Assembly (NCBI GenBank): GCA_047495785.1
Contig: JBLDXI010000054.1
Coordinates: 1,984,001 to 2,048,000 of the forward strand
Length of the DNA: 64,000 bases
Direction of reading: 5' to 3'
Source: Lepidodermella squamata
Taxonomy: Eukaryota > Gastrotricha
Below the pieces are notes generated by a model. The model saw only the letters and a list, made by a program, of their open reading frames with translations, ran no database searches and had not been told where the DNA came from. Below are positions 55,642-64,000 of this stretch, one piece after another; the stretch's first letter is position 1, and the number at the start of each line of letters is the position of its first letter. The position numbers and the translations under genes are program-made.

Positions 55642-56070
55642 TGTAAAAAGGTGATAAGATGTGTGTGTGTACTCACGTATAATTGGCGACTGGCCAAGGA
55701 AGTTGGCAGTCGGCCAAGGGAATAAAATAACGTGGTTGGCAACTGGCCAAGGAGTTTGGCAGTTGGCCATGGAATGTCGGCATCGAGCCAACACAAGAAT
55801 TAAACATAAATATACTAAATTCCTTAGATCTATCCGGCCTATATAAGCGCCGTTGAAAACGTGCAAGAATCATCATTTTATGCAAATAATAAAACCTTTG
55901 ATTTATACTCTTGGACTTAGCATTTTCGCGACTTTCTTTTGGTTGCTATTGTATTTCATTTACAAGAAGTTTTACGAGCCGCATATTAATCCTTCGCAGG
56001 AATAATTCAGTAGTACAAGAACTCACGAGAGATATTACTTTTCATTAGTTTACAAAGTTTCCGTACTACA
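55642..56070 (+). repeat. 5' LTR
   Basis: Begins TGTAAAAAGG and ends GTACTACA. TATATAAG at 55840-55847 and AATAAA at 55888-55893 are candidate promoter and poly-A signals. Near the start lie four copies of a GGCCAAGG-type motif, arranged as two repeats of TTGGCRACTGGCCAAGG plus TTGGCAGTYGGCCA (55681-55770), a possible enhancer. A candidate primer-binding site TGGTGGCCACTGG lies 7 bp downstream of the LTR; I cannot assign the tRNA. Confidence 0.9.
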
Positions 56071-56137
56071 TCTTTTCTGGTGGCCACTGGTAGCTACAAA
56101 TCGACGATTTCTTGGTTAATAAATTACCTGCCCTACA

Positions 56138-57075
56138 ATGTCATTCGAAATTCAACGATCCCTCAACGCATTTCCGAAAATCTCTGGCACAAACTACGAG
56201 CGATTCCAAGAAAGCTGGCAGCAATTTATCGCCCTTGCTCGCGCTTGTGGAGCCAAGGACGAGGATCCAGATGCTGTCGGTGGTGTAGATTCCGAAGCCT
56301 TGATCGCCAGGCGTAAAGTCATCGCAGTGCTGCCCTATACCTCACAGGGCGATTGCTCGAGGTCTGGCAAGAATCAGCTGCCGCTAAAACATGTACGAAA
56401 CTCTCGGCAGCAAAGACCATACTGGAGGAAGGCGCAAACCTTCAACCGGATAAAGCCCTAGCTGAGATGACATTCATGGCTCGAGCCCAACAACCGACCG
56501 AATCTGTTCGCGAGTATCTTACGGCCCTCAAACGACTGCTTTATCAAGCTGGTTACGAGGACAACCCTCCCGACAAGAAGCTGATCTTCGACGGCAAACT
56601 GCTTAACAGGTATGCTTTAGGCCTTAGGCCAGAACTTAGGGTAGCCGTTTATAGAGAGGGGGACCCAGCCGATATAGATACTATCACCGCTCGTGCGGAA
56701 AAGGCAGAGCGAGCAGATAGGTTAAGTAATTTGGGGAATTCAGTCATAGGAGCAATCAGCTCAGCGGAATCTGATTCCGCCGATCGCCTCATCAATGCGC
56801 TAGTTTCGCAGGCCGAGACTGCCAAAGCGCAGAATGAAGCCATCAAACAGCTAACGGATAGAGTGGGCAAGTTGAGCACTGAGGAACAACCTCCTGCTTC
56901 CCGTCGGGTCATCACGTGTTGGAATTGCAACCGCCCCGGCCATAGGAAGAGGGAATGTAGGCAGCCATTAAAATCAACGAGGGGGAGGACATTTGGGAGA
57001 GCGTTTGGCTTTAGACGAGCTTGGACCCCACCCAACTCATCCCAAGACCAGGGAAACGAGGAAGGGCAAACCTAA
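56138..57075 (+). pseudogene. Gag of the LTR element, with a frame break
   Basis: From the ATG at 56138 the frame encodes a capsid-like N-terminal part (QRSLNAFPKISG, ERFQESWQQFIALA). The similarity then continues in the -1 frame: the first frame loses sense near 56330-56360, and the second is open from about 56317 to 57075. The second part has typical gag phrases (ESVREYLTALKRLLYQAGY, LLNRYALGLRPELR) and a zinc knuckle CWNCNRPGHRKREC (C-x2-C-x4-H-x4-C). Either this copy has a small indel, or a second frameshift site exists. Gag proteins package the element RNA. Confidence 0.75.
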
Positions 57076-60000
57076 GAGGGGATACGGTATGCCTGTCAGC
57101 TAAATCCCTGGAATCCCAACCGCTTATCCCTAGTGTTAATGGTATTAAGGGACTCATGGTTAAACTTGTCATTAATGGCAAACCCATCCAGGCATTGCTA
57201 GATACAGGTGCCGCGAAAAGTTGCCTTAACTGCAATCTTATCCCTAGTTCACCCCAGCTAAGGCCAGCTACTGCAATAGGCCCTGACGGATCAAGTCTGA
57301 ACGTCAAGGGTCTTGCACAGCTCTCAGGGAAAATGGGAAAACTCACGTTCAAGCACGATTTCTTAGCGATAGAGAAGCTTTGCGTACCAGCCTTAGTCGG
57401 GGCAGACTTCTTAGACATTTACGCGTCAGCGATAGATTGGGAAAAACGGCAGCTAATATTAAGAGACGGCACGCGAATAGCGCTCAGCAAAGGCCCTTTA
57501 GATATTCTAATGAATATCGGGCAGAAATCCGCTATTGCGCCTTACCTGCCACAATCAGGCAGCGACAAAATAGCAAGGCCCTCAACATTGCCAGTTACAC
57601 CATGGGAGCCCGAGGTAGACATAAGTGAACCCACCTTAACGGACAGCCAACGAGCCCAGCTCAGAGCACTCGTAAACGAATTTAGCGATATCTTCATGCG
57701 TCATAAATATGACGTAGGCTGCTACGATAAATTCAAACATTCCATCAAAACCGATGGGAGTAGGATAAAGCAACCCATGAGGAGATTTTCCAACGCGGAG
57801 AAAATACTGCTTAAGAAAGAGATAGAGCAACTTTATAAGGCTGGCATAATTGCACCCTCCAACTCAGAGCATCGCAACAGCATTCAGCTCGTGCCTAAGG
57901 CCAACAACCAAGTTAGGATAGTATTAGATGCGCGTTACCTAAACAGTAAAACGAAGAAGGAACTCTTTTCAGGACCGAGAGCTGATGAATGTTTAGAAAT
58001 GTTAGGAAATGGGGGAAAGTCATTCAAGTATATCACATCGGTAGATGTGGGGCAAGCATTTTATTCACTTAGCCTCACTCCTAACTCTCAGGACCTGACT
58101 TCCTTCGATCTCGGGCCCCATATCGGCACCTGGAAATATACGCGAGTTATAATGGGGGGTACCAACTCATCTTCCATATGGAATCGCGTAATGCATGCCA
58201 CATTAGGGGATTTAATCGCCCAAGGCAGCGTTTGCAACTACGCAGACGATGTATGCCTATTTTCGTCCACCTTTGGGGAACATTTAGCTTTATTGAAGGA
58301 GGTATTCAAGCGATTTAGGGAGGCCAAGTTGAAATTCAATGGCGCGAAATGTAAGCTAGCGAAATCAGAGATCGATTTCCTAGGCTTCACCGTCAATGCT
58401 TACGGAGTAACGCCATCGCGAAGCAAAATAGCCGCAATCCTAGATTACCCCAGACCTACTGACATTCACGAGCTTCGTAGCATATACGGGGGAGTGTCCT
58501 ACTATAGGCGCTTCATCGAAGGATTCGCAAGAATCACGGAGCCGCTCACTTCGCTTATGCGAAAATCAACGCAGAAGTTTCAGTGGTCTGAGGAAGCAGA
58601 TAGGGCCTTTCAAGCGCTCAAGGAAAAGCTGACGACCAGCCCTGTGTTACGTTACCCTAACTTTTCTGTTCCGTTCCAAATAGAAAGCGATAGCTCAGAT
58701 CACGCGATAGGCGGAGTCCTAACTCAAGTTATCGACGGGGAGGAACACCCTATAGCTTACGCCAGCCGAACTTTAACCAAGAGCGAGCGAAACTTATCCG
58801 TAACGGAGAAGGAGTGCCTAGCCTTGGTGGAATGTGTCACCAAATTCTTCAAACCCTACATTCGGACAAGAGAGCAACACGCAATGATTAACGACTCACC
58901 TGACCTGGGACATGTGACTGTTAAGGTCGATCACAACCCGCTAGTTACGATGCAATCATGTAGGGATGTGGGAGGTAGAGTAAGTCGATGGGCGCTTAAA
59001 CTGAACAACTATGCCCTAAAGATTGTCTACAAACCAGGCAAGAAGCATGGAAACGCCGATTTCATGTCTCGAAAGCCCGATCGACAATTCCCACCTACAA
59101 AACGAGGCATCGGACCAAGCATCAACATATGCCTACAGCCCAAAATCACCTTGGAACAACTCCGAGCTGAGCAATTGAAGGACGATTGGATCAAATCGAC
59201 CATAGAGAAGGTCAAAACAAACAAACCGGTCGATAGGCGATTCGATATCGAGAACAATGTACTGGTAAGATATCCGGAAGAATCGAACAAAGAATTGAAG
59301 CAATACGTCCTACCGGCTACCTTGAGAAAGATGATTTTACAACATCTTCATGACGAAGTCGGAGGACATCTGGGAATGGACCGAACGATAGCCAGAATCA
59401 AGGAGCAATACTTCTGGCCTGACTTGGAGACCGATGTGGCTGACTACGTCAGGGAATGCATCCCTTGCCAACAAAGGAAAGGACCAATCAAACATCCTGT
59501 AGCCGAGCTACACCCTATCGAAACATCGAGCTTCGGCGAGCTATATGTATGGGATATCATGGGTCCTGTCCAGCCATCCGATGGTTATCGATACGTTCTT
59601 CTTATCGGAGACCACTTCAGCAAATACTTCCAAGCTTGGCCATTAAGAACAATTACAGCTGAGAAAGTTGTAGAAAAACTCCTGGAATTCTGCTACATTC
59701 ACGGTTTCCCGAAACGCATACTATCAGACAACGGAGCTCAGTTGATCGGGAAACTGGTCAGTGAAGTTGAAAAACTACTCCAAATTACGCAGGTTCGTAC
59801 TACAGCATTCAAGCCATCCACCAATGGGTTGTGTGAGAGGCAAAATCTGACAATAGCTAATATGATTGCCAACAGCCTGAGTCAGAAGGGCGGAAAATGG
59901 CATGAACAACTACAGCCGGTAATGTTTTTCTATAATACATCTCGCCACAGCCAGACTACGTATAGTCCGGCGTTCTTAGCAACAGGACGACGGATACGGT

Positions 60001-60887
60001 TACCAGGCGAGATCGTAGCAGACAATGGAGGAAAACCAGTCAGCACAGATGATTATGCAAACAAGCTCCATCGAAATCTCGTTACAGCAAACAAAATCGT
60101 AAATGATCGAATGAAACTAGTTCGAGAACGACAGAAAGCGATCTATGATCAGAAAGCAGGAAATTGTGATCCATTTCCAGAAGGAACCTTGGTATGGCTA
60201 CACTGCCCGGCATTACCAGCTTCATCGTCAACTCCTAGGAAATTCTGGAGCCCGTGGAGAGGCCCTTACACTGTGCTGCAAAGGATAGGAGTCAACTACG
60301 AAATCCAACTCTACAATGGATCGCAGAAACCGAAATTCGTTCACCGAAACAGACTGAAACCATTCTATGGCGATGTGGACAAACTCGCCAAATCAAACCA
60401 GGCAGCCCAAGTTAAAGAGCCGGAAGACAATGAAGATTTGGCCGAAAAACAGCGTCGAGACGAGCTGAATAGCGATAGCCAAAACACACCGAAACCAGCC
60501 CGGCTTGCCTTGCAAACAAAAACACCTGCCAAGCCTGAGAGGCCAATTAGGTCTCCCATTCATTCCTACAACCTCAGGAGCAATAAGCTGGACTCTCTAT
60601 GGGACCAAGATCGTTTCGACACGTCTCCAGTGGAGGAACCGCGACCGGAGCCAGAGCCAAATCCGCTTTCACCGGTTATTCCCGCGGTACCAAGGCCCTT
60701 GGTGCCCATCCCTGTGGATCCTCCAGCAAATCCCATACCAGCAGGCTCGCCAGAACCTGAACCAGATCCTATAGCAGACCTAGGATACTTAGGATTAGCC
60801 GAGTTGTTCGAGAATGAATCAGACCAAGGGGAGGAACGGCCTGACATTGGATATGAATTGGATTGGTATGATCACGCGTTGGCATGA
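57021..60887 (+). CDS. Pol polyprotein of the gypsy element
   Basis: A single open frame of about 1,288 codons with no break. Aspartic protease: ALLDTGAAKSCL. Reverse transcriptase: RIVLDARYLN, SVDVGQAFYSL and catalytic YADD (YADDVCLFSS). RNase H: QIESDSSDHAIGGVLTQ. Integrase: the zinc-binding HHCC region (HLHDEVGGHLGMD ... CIPCQQRKG), the DDE core (VWDIMGP, LSDNGAQL, STNGLCERQN) and a GPY/F-like WSPWRGPYTVLQRIG. The C-terminal tail is Pro/Glu-rich (PEPEPDPIADLG). Translation should begin by -1 shift from gag, not at the ATG of this frame. Confidence 0.93.
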   Translation: MDPTQLIPRPGKRGRANLRGDTVCLSAKSLESQPLIPSVNGIKGLMVKLVINGKPIQALLDTGAAKSCLNCNLIPSSPQLRPATAIGPDGSSLNVKGLAQLSGKMGKLTFKHDFLAIEKLCVPALVGADFLDIYASAIDWEKRQLILRDGTRIALSKGPLDILMNIGQKSAIAPYLPQSGSDKIARPSTLPVTPWEPEVDISEPTLTDSQRAQLRALVNEFSDIFMRHKYDVGCYDKFKHSIKTDGSRIKQPMRRFSNAEKILLKKEIEQLYKAGIIAPSNSEHRNSIQLVPKANNQVRIVLDARYLNSKTKKELFSGPRADECLEMLGNGGKSFKYITSVDVGQAFYSLSLTPNSQDLTSFDLGPHIGTWKYTRVIMGGTNSSSIWNRVMHATLGDLIAQGSVCNYADDVCLFSSTFGEHLALLKEVFKRFREAKLKFNGAKCKLAKSEIDFLGFTVNAYGVTPSRSKIAAILDYPRPTDIHELRSIYGGVSYYRRFIEGFARITEPLTSLMRKSTQKFQWSEEADRAFQALKEKLTTSPVLRYPNFSVPFQIESDSSDHAIGGVLTQVIDGEEHPIAYASRTLTKSERNLSVTEKECLALVECVTKFFKPYIRTREQHAMINDSPDLGHVTVKVDHNPLVTMQSCRDVGGRVSRWALKLNNYALKIVYKPGKKHGNADFMSRKPDRQFPPTKRGIGPSINICLQPKITLEQLRAEQLKDDWIKSTIEKVKTNKPVDRRFDIENNVLVRYPEESNKELKQYVLPATLRKMILQHLHDEVGGHLGMDRTIARIKEQYFWPDLETDVADYVRECIPCQQRKGPIKHPVAELHPIETSSFGELYVWDIMGPVQPSDGYRYVLLIGDHFSKYFQAWPLRTITAEKVVEKLLEFCYIHGFPKRILSDNGAQLIGKLVSEVEKLLQITQVRTTAFKPSTNGLCERQNLTIANMIANSLSQKGGKWHEQLQPVMFFYNTSRHSQTTYSPAFLATGRRIRLPGEIVADNGGKPVSTDDYANKLHRNLVTANKIVNDRMKLVRERQKAIYDQKAGNCDPFPEGTLVWLHCPALPASSSTPRKFWSPWRGPYTVLQRIGVNYEIQLYNGSQKPKFVHRNRLKPFYGDVDKLAKSNQAAQVKEPEDNEDLAEKQRRDELNSDSQNTPKPARLALQTKTPAKPERPIRSPIHSYNLRSNKLDSLWDQDRFDTSPVEEPRPEPEPNPLSPVIPAVPRPLVPIPVDPPANPIPAGSPEPEPDPIADLGYLGLAELFENESDQGEERPDIGYELDWYDHALA
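57051..57057 (+). promoter_or_regulatory. GGGAAAC -1 ribosomal frameshift site
   Basis: The heptamer GGGAAAC lies in the gag-pol overlap (57021-57075) and is read in the gag frame as G GGA AAC, the canonical X XXY YYZ form. Pol is in the -1 frame and gag stops 16 nt downstream (TAA 57073-57075). The same heptamer is, from general knowledge, used by some retroviruses. No downstream pseudoknot was resolved by eye. Confidence 0.75.
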
Positions 60888-60896
60888 CGGAAAATC

Positions 60897-61919
60897 ATGA
60901 CGTCGACAGCCCGACTGGATAAGACGACAACAGAGCAAACGACACCATCGCATGCGAGACGAAAACGACGTCAATTTATTGATACAGAGCTGCTAGAATC
61001 ATCTGAGATACGGGACAGAAAGCGGGCTAGAAGAATGGATCGTAACGCGGTTGACAGTCAAGACGAATCAAGTCTCAGCCCGGCGTCTATCGGCCGTACA
61101 CGTCTGGCACCAAAACGTAAATATCACTCACAACAATGTCAACTGCTCAGAGTGATCCCTCTTCATTACGCCAAAGATGACCGTTGTGTCATTTCCGCGT
61201 TTTATCTCATCAATTTCTACCAGCCTATCATCACCTGCAATGAAGGAAAATTTTACATTTCATCTTCACTTCTTAGAACATGTCGAAGGTCAAACAACAC
61301 AGTAACATGCCCCTGGAAAGTCTATGCAGAAAGAATCAAAGTAGAATGGATGCATCCGGAAAATAAAGACCGACAGGACCACTGCATAGTAAGTTCATCA
61401 TTTTGCGAAATTTTGCCACCATGGATTCGATTAGGCAACAACAAATTCTGGTTATCACAAGCAATTCGGATAACGTCAGCAAACATTACTTCATATATAT
61501 CCGCAGCCACTGTCTTAACACTGGCGGCGGGTGCAGACATTTTTTTCATTGACCGACAAATACACATTTATAACCGCAACAACACCTCGACAGCTGCCAA
61601 CGAAAAGCTGTGGCAACTTGACGACAGCCTTATAACGGTCCATGCTGTAGACGAGCAGCTATGTTATGGCTCTTATGACACCTACAGCACCGGCAGGTTG
61701 ATATGGTGGGGAATGGCTTTCATAGCCATCGTAGCCTTGGCAACACTATTGCTCTTCACAGCAGTGAGATGGCCGGCCAGCAGCAAAATTAGGTGTAAGA
61801 ATCAGAGAGCCATCAGTATGGATGATTTCGAGATCCTTCCATCGGCGAAAAATATTCACGGAGGGAGGGCTGGATTGAAGCCAAAAAGACAAAAGAAGTG
61901 CACTCTGACGGCTATATAA
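60897..61919 (+). CDS. Third ORF of the gypsy element: envelope-like membrane protein
   Basis: Starts 10 bp after the pol stop; 340 aa. The N-terminus is basic (HARRKRRQF, DRKRARRMDR) without a classical signal peptide. The middle has many cysteines and N-glycosylation sites (NNT, NIT). One strong hydrophobic segment near residues 269-293 (MAFIAIVALATLLLFTAV) is followed by a basic tail. Position, glycosylation sites and single C-terminal anchor suggest an envelope-type protein, but I see no fusion-peptide or furin layout I can defend. It may be expressed from a spliced RNA. Confidence 0.6.
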   Translation: MTSTARLDKTTTEQTTPSHARRKRRQFIDTELLESSEIRDRKRARRMDRNAVDSQDESSLSPASIGRTRLAPKRKYHSQQCQLLRVIPLHYAKDDRCVISAFYLINFYQPIITCNEGKFYISSSLLRTCRRSNNTVTCPWKVYAERIKVEWMHPENKDRQDHCIVSSSFCEILPPWIRLGNNKFWLSQAIRITSANITSYISAATVLTLAAGADIFFIDRQIHIYNRNNTSTAANEKLWQLDDSLITVHAVDEQLCYGSYDTYSTGRLIWWGMAFIAIVALATLLLFTAVRWPASSKIRCKNQRAISMDDFEILPSAKNIHGGRAGLKPKRQKKCTLTAI

Positions 61920-61920
61920 A
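61911..61920 (+). promoter_or_regulatory. Possible internal TATA box before ORF4
   Basis: CTATATAAAC-type sequence lies at the very end of ORF3, about 90 bp upstream of the ORF4 ATG (62009). It could give ORF4 its own transcript, but chance occurrence in AT-rich sequence is possible. Confidence 0.25.
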
Positions 61921-62008
61921 CGGCGAAATAACAAACAAAATCACACTGACACAAATATTTATTTTCTGCATTTTAAATTTTTTTTCAAACCATCAACAAG
62001 TATCAGCC

Positions 62009-62770
62009 ATGCGGCCGCCATCTGTATCTGAGGAGGAATCCGTGGCCGAATATCCGCCGCCTCAACCGCCACAACCTAATGCTGAATATGGCCCTGAAAG
62101 CAACCCGCCGTCTCCGCCCATACTGCCAGCCAACGCTCGAGATTTCGTTTATCGAGACGGGTTCCAACGCAACAACACGTGGTTGCACGATGACGGCACC
62201 GTTTCACAAGTAACGACTCGCTTCACTGAGGCGGAAAACGAAGCGCCGTTTTTGTACAGGCGCCTCGCCAACGCCCAGCCAGATGGCCCTCGCGTTACCA
62301 TGATGCTGCAGGCAGTGCCATCCTCCTTGAAGCCGGCGTCAGTTCTGCCCGATAGAATGCCGGACGAAGGGGCGCTGCACACGCTCGAGTACCGCACGTG
62401 GCGGGTCATCTTTACCGAACGCATCATGCGCTTGGTAACGCCGCGTACCAGACTGGAGCAGGTGCTGGGAACGACAGATATCCCGCGGCTGGAATACAAC
62501 TCGTTGACATTAAATGCGCGTATTACCCTGCCAGCGCGATTCAATTTGTGGCAGACGCAACCATTTTCGGAACTCGAGGAAATTACTCTGATGAGTAACG
62601 ATTGGAACTCGGAGTTCTATGTTGGAGGCGGAGTTCGACAGGTCCCCTGCAACCGAATGTTGGACCAACACATCTTCTTAGATGACCTGGCTTACATGAG
62701 GCAGTTGAATGCGGAGGGATATCTCATCAACCCCAGTCTTCCGCACGGCTTCCCCGACCAGCCGATGTAA
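62009..62770 (+). CDS. Fourth ORF of the gypsy element, unknown function
   Basis: From the ATG at 62009, 253 codons. The same frame is open upstream to 61898, where a hydrophobic segment (TQIFIFCILNFFSN) precedes SAMRPP; it reads like a signal peptide, though no ATG precedes it. The N-terminal part is Pro/Glu-rich (PPPQPPQPNAEYGPES), the rest is globular-looking (FVYRDGFQRNNTWLHDDG, TLEYRTWRVIFTERIMRLV). I do not recognise any domain. Being full-length in a young element argues for function. Confidence 0.65.
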   Translation: MRPPSVSEEESVAEYPPPQPPQPNAEYGPESNPPSPPILPANARDFVYRDGFQRNNTWLHDDGTVSQVTTRFTEAENEAPFLYRRLANAQPDGPRVTMMLQAVPSSLKPASVLPDRMPDEGALHTLEYRTWRVIFTERIMRLVTPRTRLEQVLGTTDIPRLEYNSLTLNARITLPARFNLWQTQPFSELEEITLMSNDWNSEFYVGGGVRQVPCNRMLDQHIFLDDLAYMRQLNAEGYLINPSLPHGFPDQPM

Positions 62771-62883
62771 GCAGACGCGTAAGCCGTTGCCGTTGCCGAT
62801 GTAAATACTAATTCTATTTGTAGAGTTTAAAATTACTAACCGTGCTGCACATGTACATAGCACCTTTTTGTCATTATGAATAA

Positions 62884-62897
62884 ACTAAGGGGAAAGG
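62884..62897 (+). promoter_or_regulatory. Polypurine tract
   Basis: ACTAAGGGGAAAGG lies immediately before the 3' LTR, the expected primer site for plus-strand DNA synthesis of a retrotransposon. Confidence 0.8.
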
Positions 62898-63326
62898 TGT
62901 AAAAAGGTGATAAGATGTGTGTGTGTACTCACGTATAATTGGCGACTGGCCAAGGAAGTTGGCAGTCGGCCAAGGGAATAAAATAACGTGGTTGGCAACT
63001 GGCCAAGGAGTTTGGCAGTTGGCCATGGAATGTCGGCATCGAGCCAACACAAGAATTAAACATAAATATACTAAATTCCTTAGATCTATCCGGCCTATAT
63101 AAGCGCCGTTGAAAACGTGCAAGAATCATCATTTTATGCAAATAATAAAACCTTTGATTTATACTCTTGGACTTAGCATTTTCGCGACTTTCTTTTGGTT
63201 GCTATTGTATTTCATTTACAAGAAGTTTTACGAGCCGCATATTAATCCTTCGCAGGAATAATTCAGTAGTACAAGAACTCACGAGAGATATTACTTTTCA
63301 TTAGTTTACAAAGTTTCCGTACTACA
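62898..63326 (+). repeat. 3' LTR
   Basis: Matches the 5' LTR base for base in a reading by eye over 429 bp, with the same TG/CA ends. It carries the poly-A signal that would end the element transcript. Confidence 0.9.
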
Positions 63327-63479
63327 CTAAAAGCAACGTCTCCTTAGCAACTAAGAAAAAAACGTAGTTAAGCACTTATGATTCATCGCTAGCTCTTTTA
63401 CAGCCCTCGTTAGCTGCATCCCTAGATAAGTGCACGACCCACAGCCCCGACCCCGTGCACTAATCGAGGGAGCACTGTA

Positions 63480-63585
63480 GTCGGAATTCGGACATTAAAA
63501 TTTCAAATGTGGTCGAGGCTATGTGCACCGTGCACCCCAAAAAAGGTACAACCAACAGCCAAGTTGCTACCTGTACCCAACGGGT

Positions 63586-63617
<32 letters not shown>

Positions 63618-64000
63618 TTTATTCGTAAATTGATATTTACAGGATTAGAAGAGCAGGCCACTTACACTAACCCAGGGTTTTTTTTAAGATTTCGTTTGGT
63701 GTTTACAAAATCTTGTTTGGTATTTACACATAAAAACCTTAAAAACTTTGCGAATTAGCGGATGCACTGAACTTCCCGGCGGCTGATTTGGCATGCACCG
63801 CACCCCGTTTTTTTGACAGAAAAATTCGCGGAAAATTCCATGTCAAACGTTTTTAACCTTCAATATTCAATATGCTGCATGGTCGAAATAAGAATACCTA
63901 TAGCATATCTACCTCCGCGAGCGAAGCGAGCTTTAGCTAACGGTTTCTTTCTATAATTTTAGTTGAAAATAGTCTAAAATTGATTCGACATTACGAGTGA
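63480..64000. other. Right-edge sequence with (TCA)n microsatellite
   Basis: A (TCA)n tract lies at 63586-63617; it creates a poly-His frame that is not a gene. The remainder shows no supported feature. A short palindrome CCGCGAGCGAAGCGAG occurs near 63914. Confidence 0.5.

Larger units (their letters stand above)
55642..63326 (+). mobile_element. Complete Ty3/gypsy LTR retrotransposon (7,685 bp)
   Basis: Two LTRs of the same length (429 bp), TG...CA ended, are flanked by a 5-bp duplication CTAAA (55637-55641 and 63327-63331). Order: LTR, gag, pol (protease, RT, RNase H, integrase), two more ORFs, polypurine tract, LTR. By eye the LTRs are identical, so insertion was recent. Pol domain order (integrase last) places it in Ty3/gypsy (Metaviridae). 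The extra 3' ORFs resemble the layout of envelope-bearing gypsy elements. Confidence 0.93.
54519..63477. mobile_element. Pogo/Tigger-like DNA transposon relic, host of the LTR element
   Basis: Left end CAGTGCTCCCTCGCTAAGTG (54519) and right end, reverse-complemented, CAGTGCTCCCTCGATTAGTG (to 63477) are terminal inverted repeats flanked by TA (54517-54518 and 63478-63479). Excluding the LTR retrotransposon and its duplicated 5 bp, about 1.27 kb remain. No intact transposase frame is visible, so it is an old, probably non-autonomous copy. The superfamily call rests on the TA duplication and end sequence only. Confidence 0.7.

Noticed and set aside
56649-57418. Minus-strand frames inside gag and pol
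   Set aside because: Antisense shadows of a clear retrotransposon coding region.
63507-63758. Frame with a poly-His run
   Set aside because: Produced by the (TCA)n microsatellite; no other protein-like feature.
1-64000. CRISPR arrays, bacterial operons, riboswitches or rRNA genes
   Set aside because: No regular spacer-repeat arrays, Shine-Dalgarno-led operons or rRNA-like sequence were seen; the genes are intron-bearing and eukaryotic.

Overview
The window is invertebrate nuclear DNA. Genes have short GT-AG introns (mostly 49-400 bp), AT-rich spacers and many transposable elements; there is no bacterial or organellar gene layout. Gene content (a local expansion of nuclear receptors with fused or duplicated DNA-binding domains, a multi-homeodomain protein, a NEK-type kinase, class C and rhodopsin-like 7TM receptors, families of small secreted proteins) fits a protostome, probably an ecdysozoan such as a nematode. 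The species cannot be named from sequence alone. All gene models below were assembled by hand from splice sites and reading-frame continuity.

Left third (1-19.3 kb): an old segmental duplication. Copy A (about 905-11.4 kb) and copy B (about 14.87-19.3 kb) each carry a minus-strand gene for a secreted ankyrin-repeat protein and a plus-strand gene for a small Ser/Thr-rich secreted protein. Copy A has since been inflated by an RTE-type LINE, a 55-bp palindrome, two MITE-like elements, a 471-bp foldback and a mariner-like element; copy B supplies the empty sites. An inverted pair of satellite blocks (12.2-14.8 kb) separates the copies. The start of a third copy of the ankyrin gene lies at the left edge.

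Middle (19.3-25.4 kb): a plus-strand gene with six homeodomain-like units is convergent with a 12-exon minus-strand gene coding for NEK kinase, pseudokinase and ankyrin repeats in one chain.

Right-centre (26-54.3 kb): five nuclear-receptor genes, all on the plus strand, are interleaved with four paralogous small secreted two-cysteine peptides. Three receptors carry an extra, divergent N-terminal DNA-binding domain. A GABA-B-like class C receptor, a rhodopsin-like receptor and a small basic secreted protein sit within this block. One peptide gene contains a 152-bp element with a perfect 11-bp target duplication; its host gene stays in frame only if the element is spliced out as an intron.

Right end (54.5-63.5 kb): a degenerate TA-flanked DNA transposon is split by a young, complete Ty3/gypsy LTR retrotransposon (LTRs of the same 429-bp length, 5-bp target duplication) with gag, pol in the -1 frame behind a GGGAAAC slippery site, and two further open frames, one with a membrane anchor.
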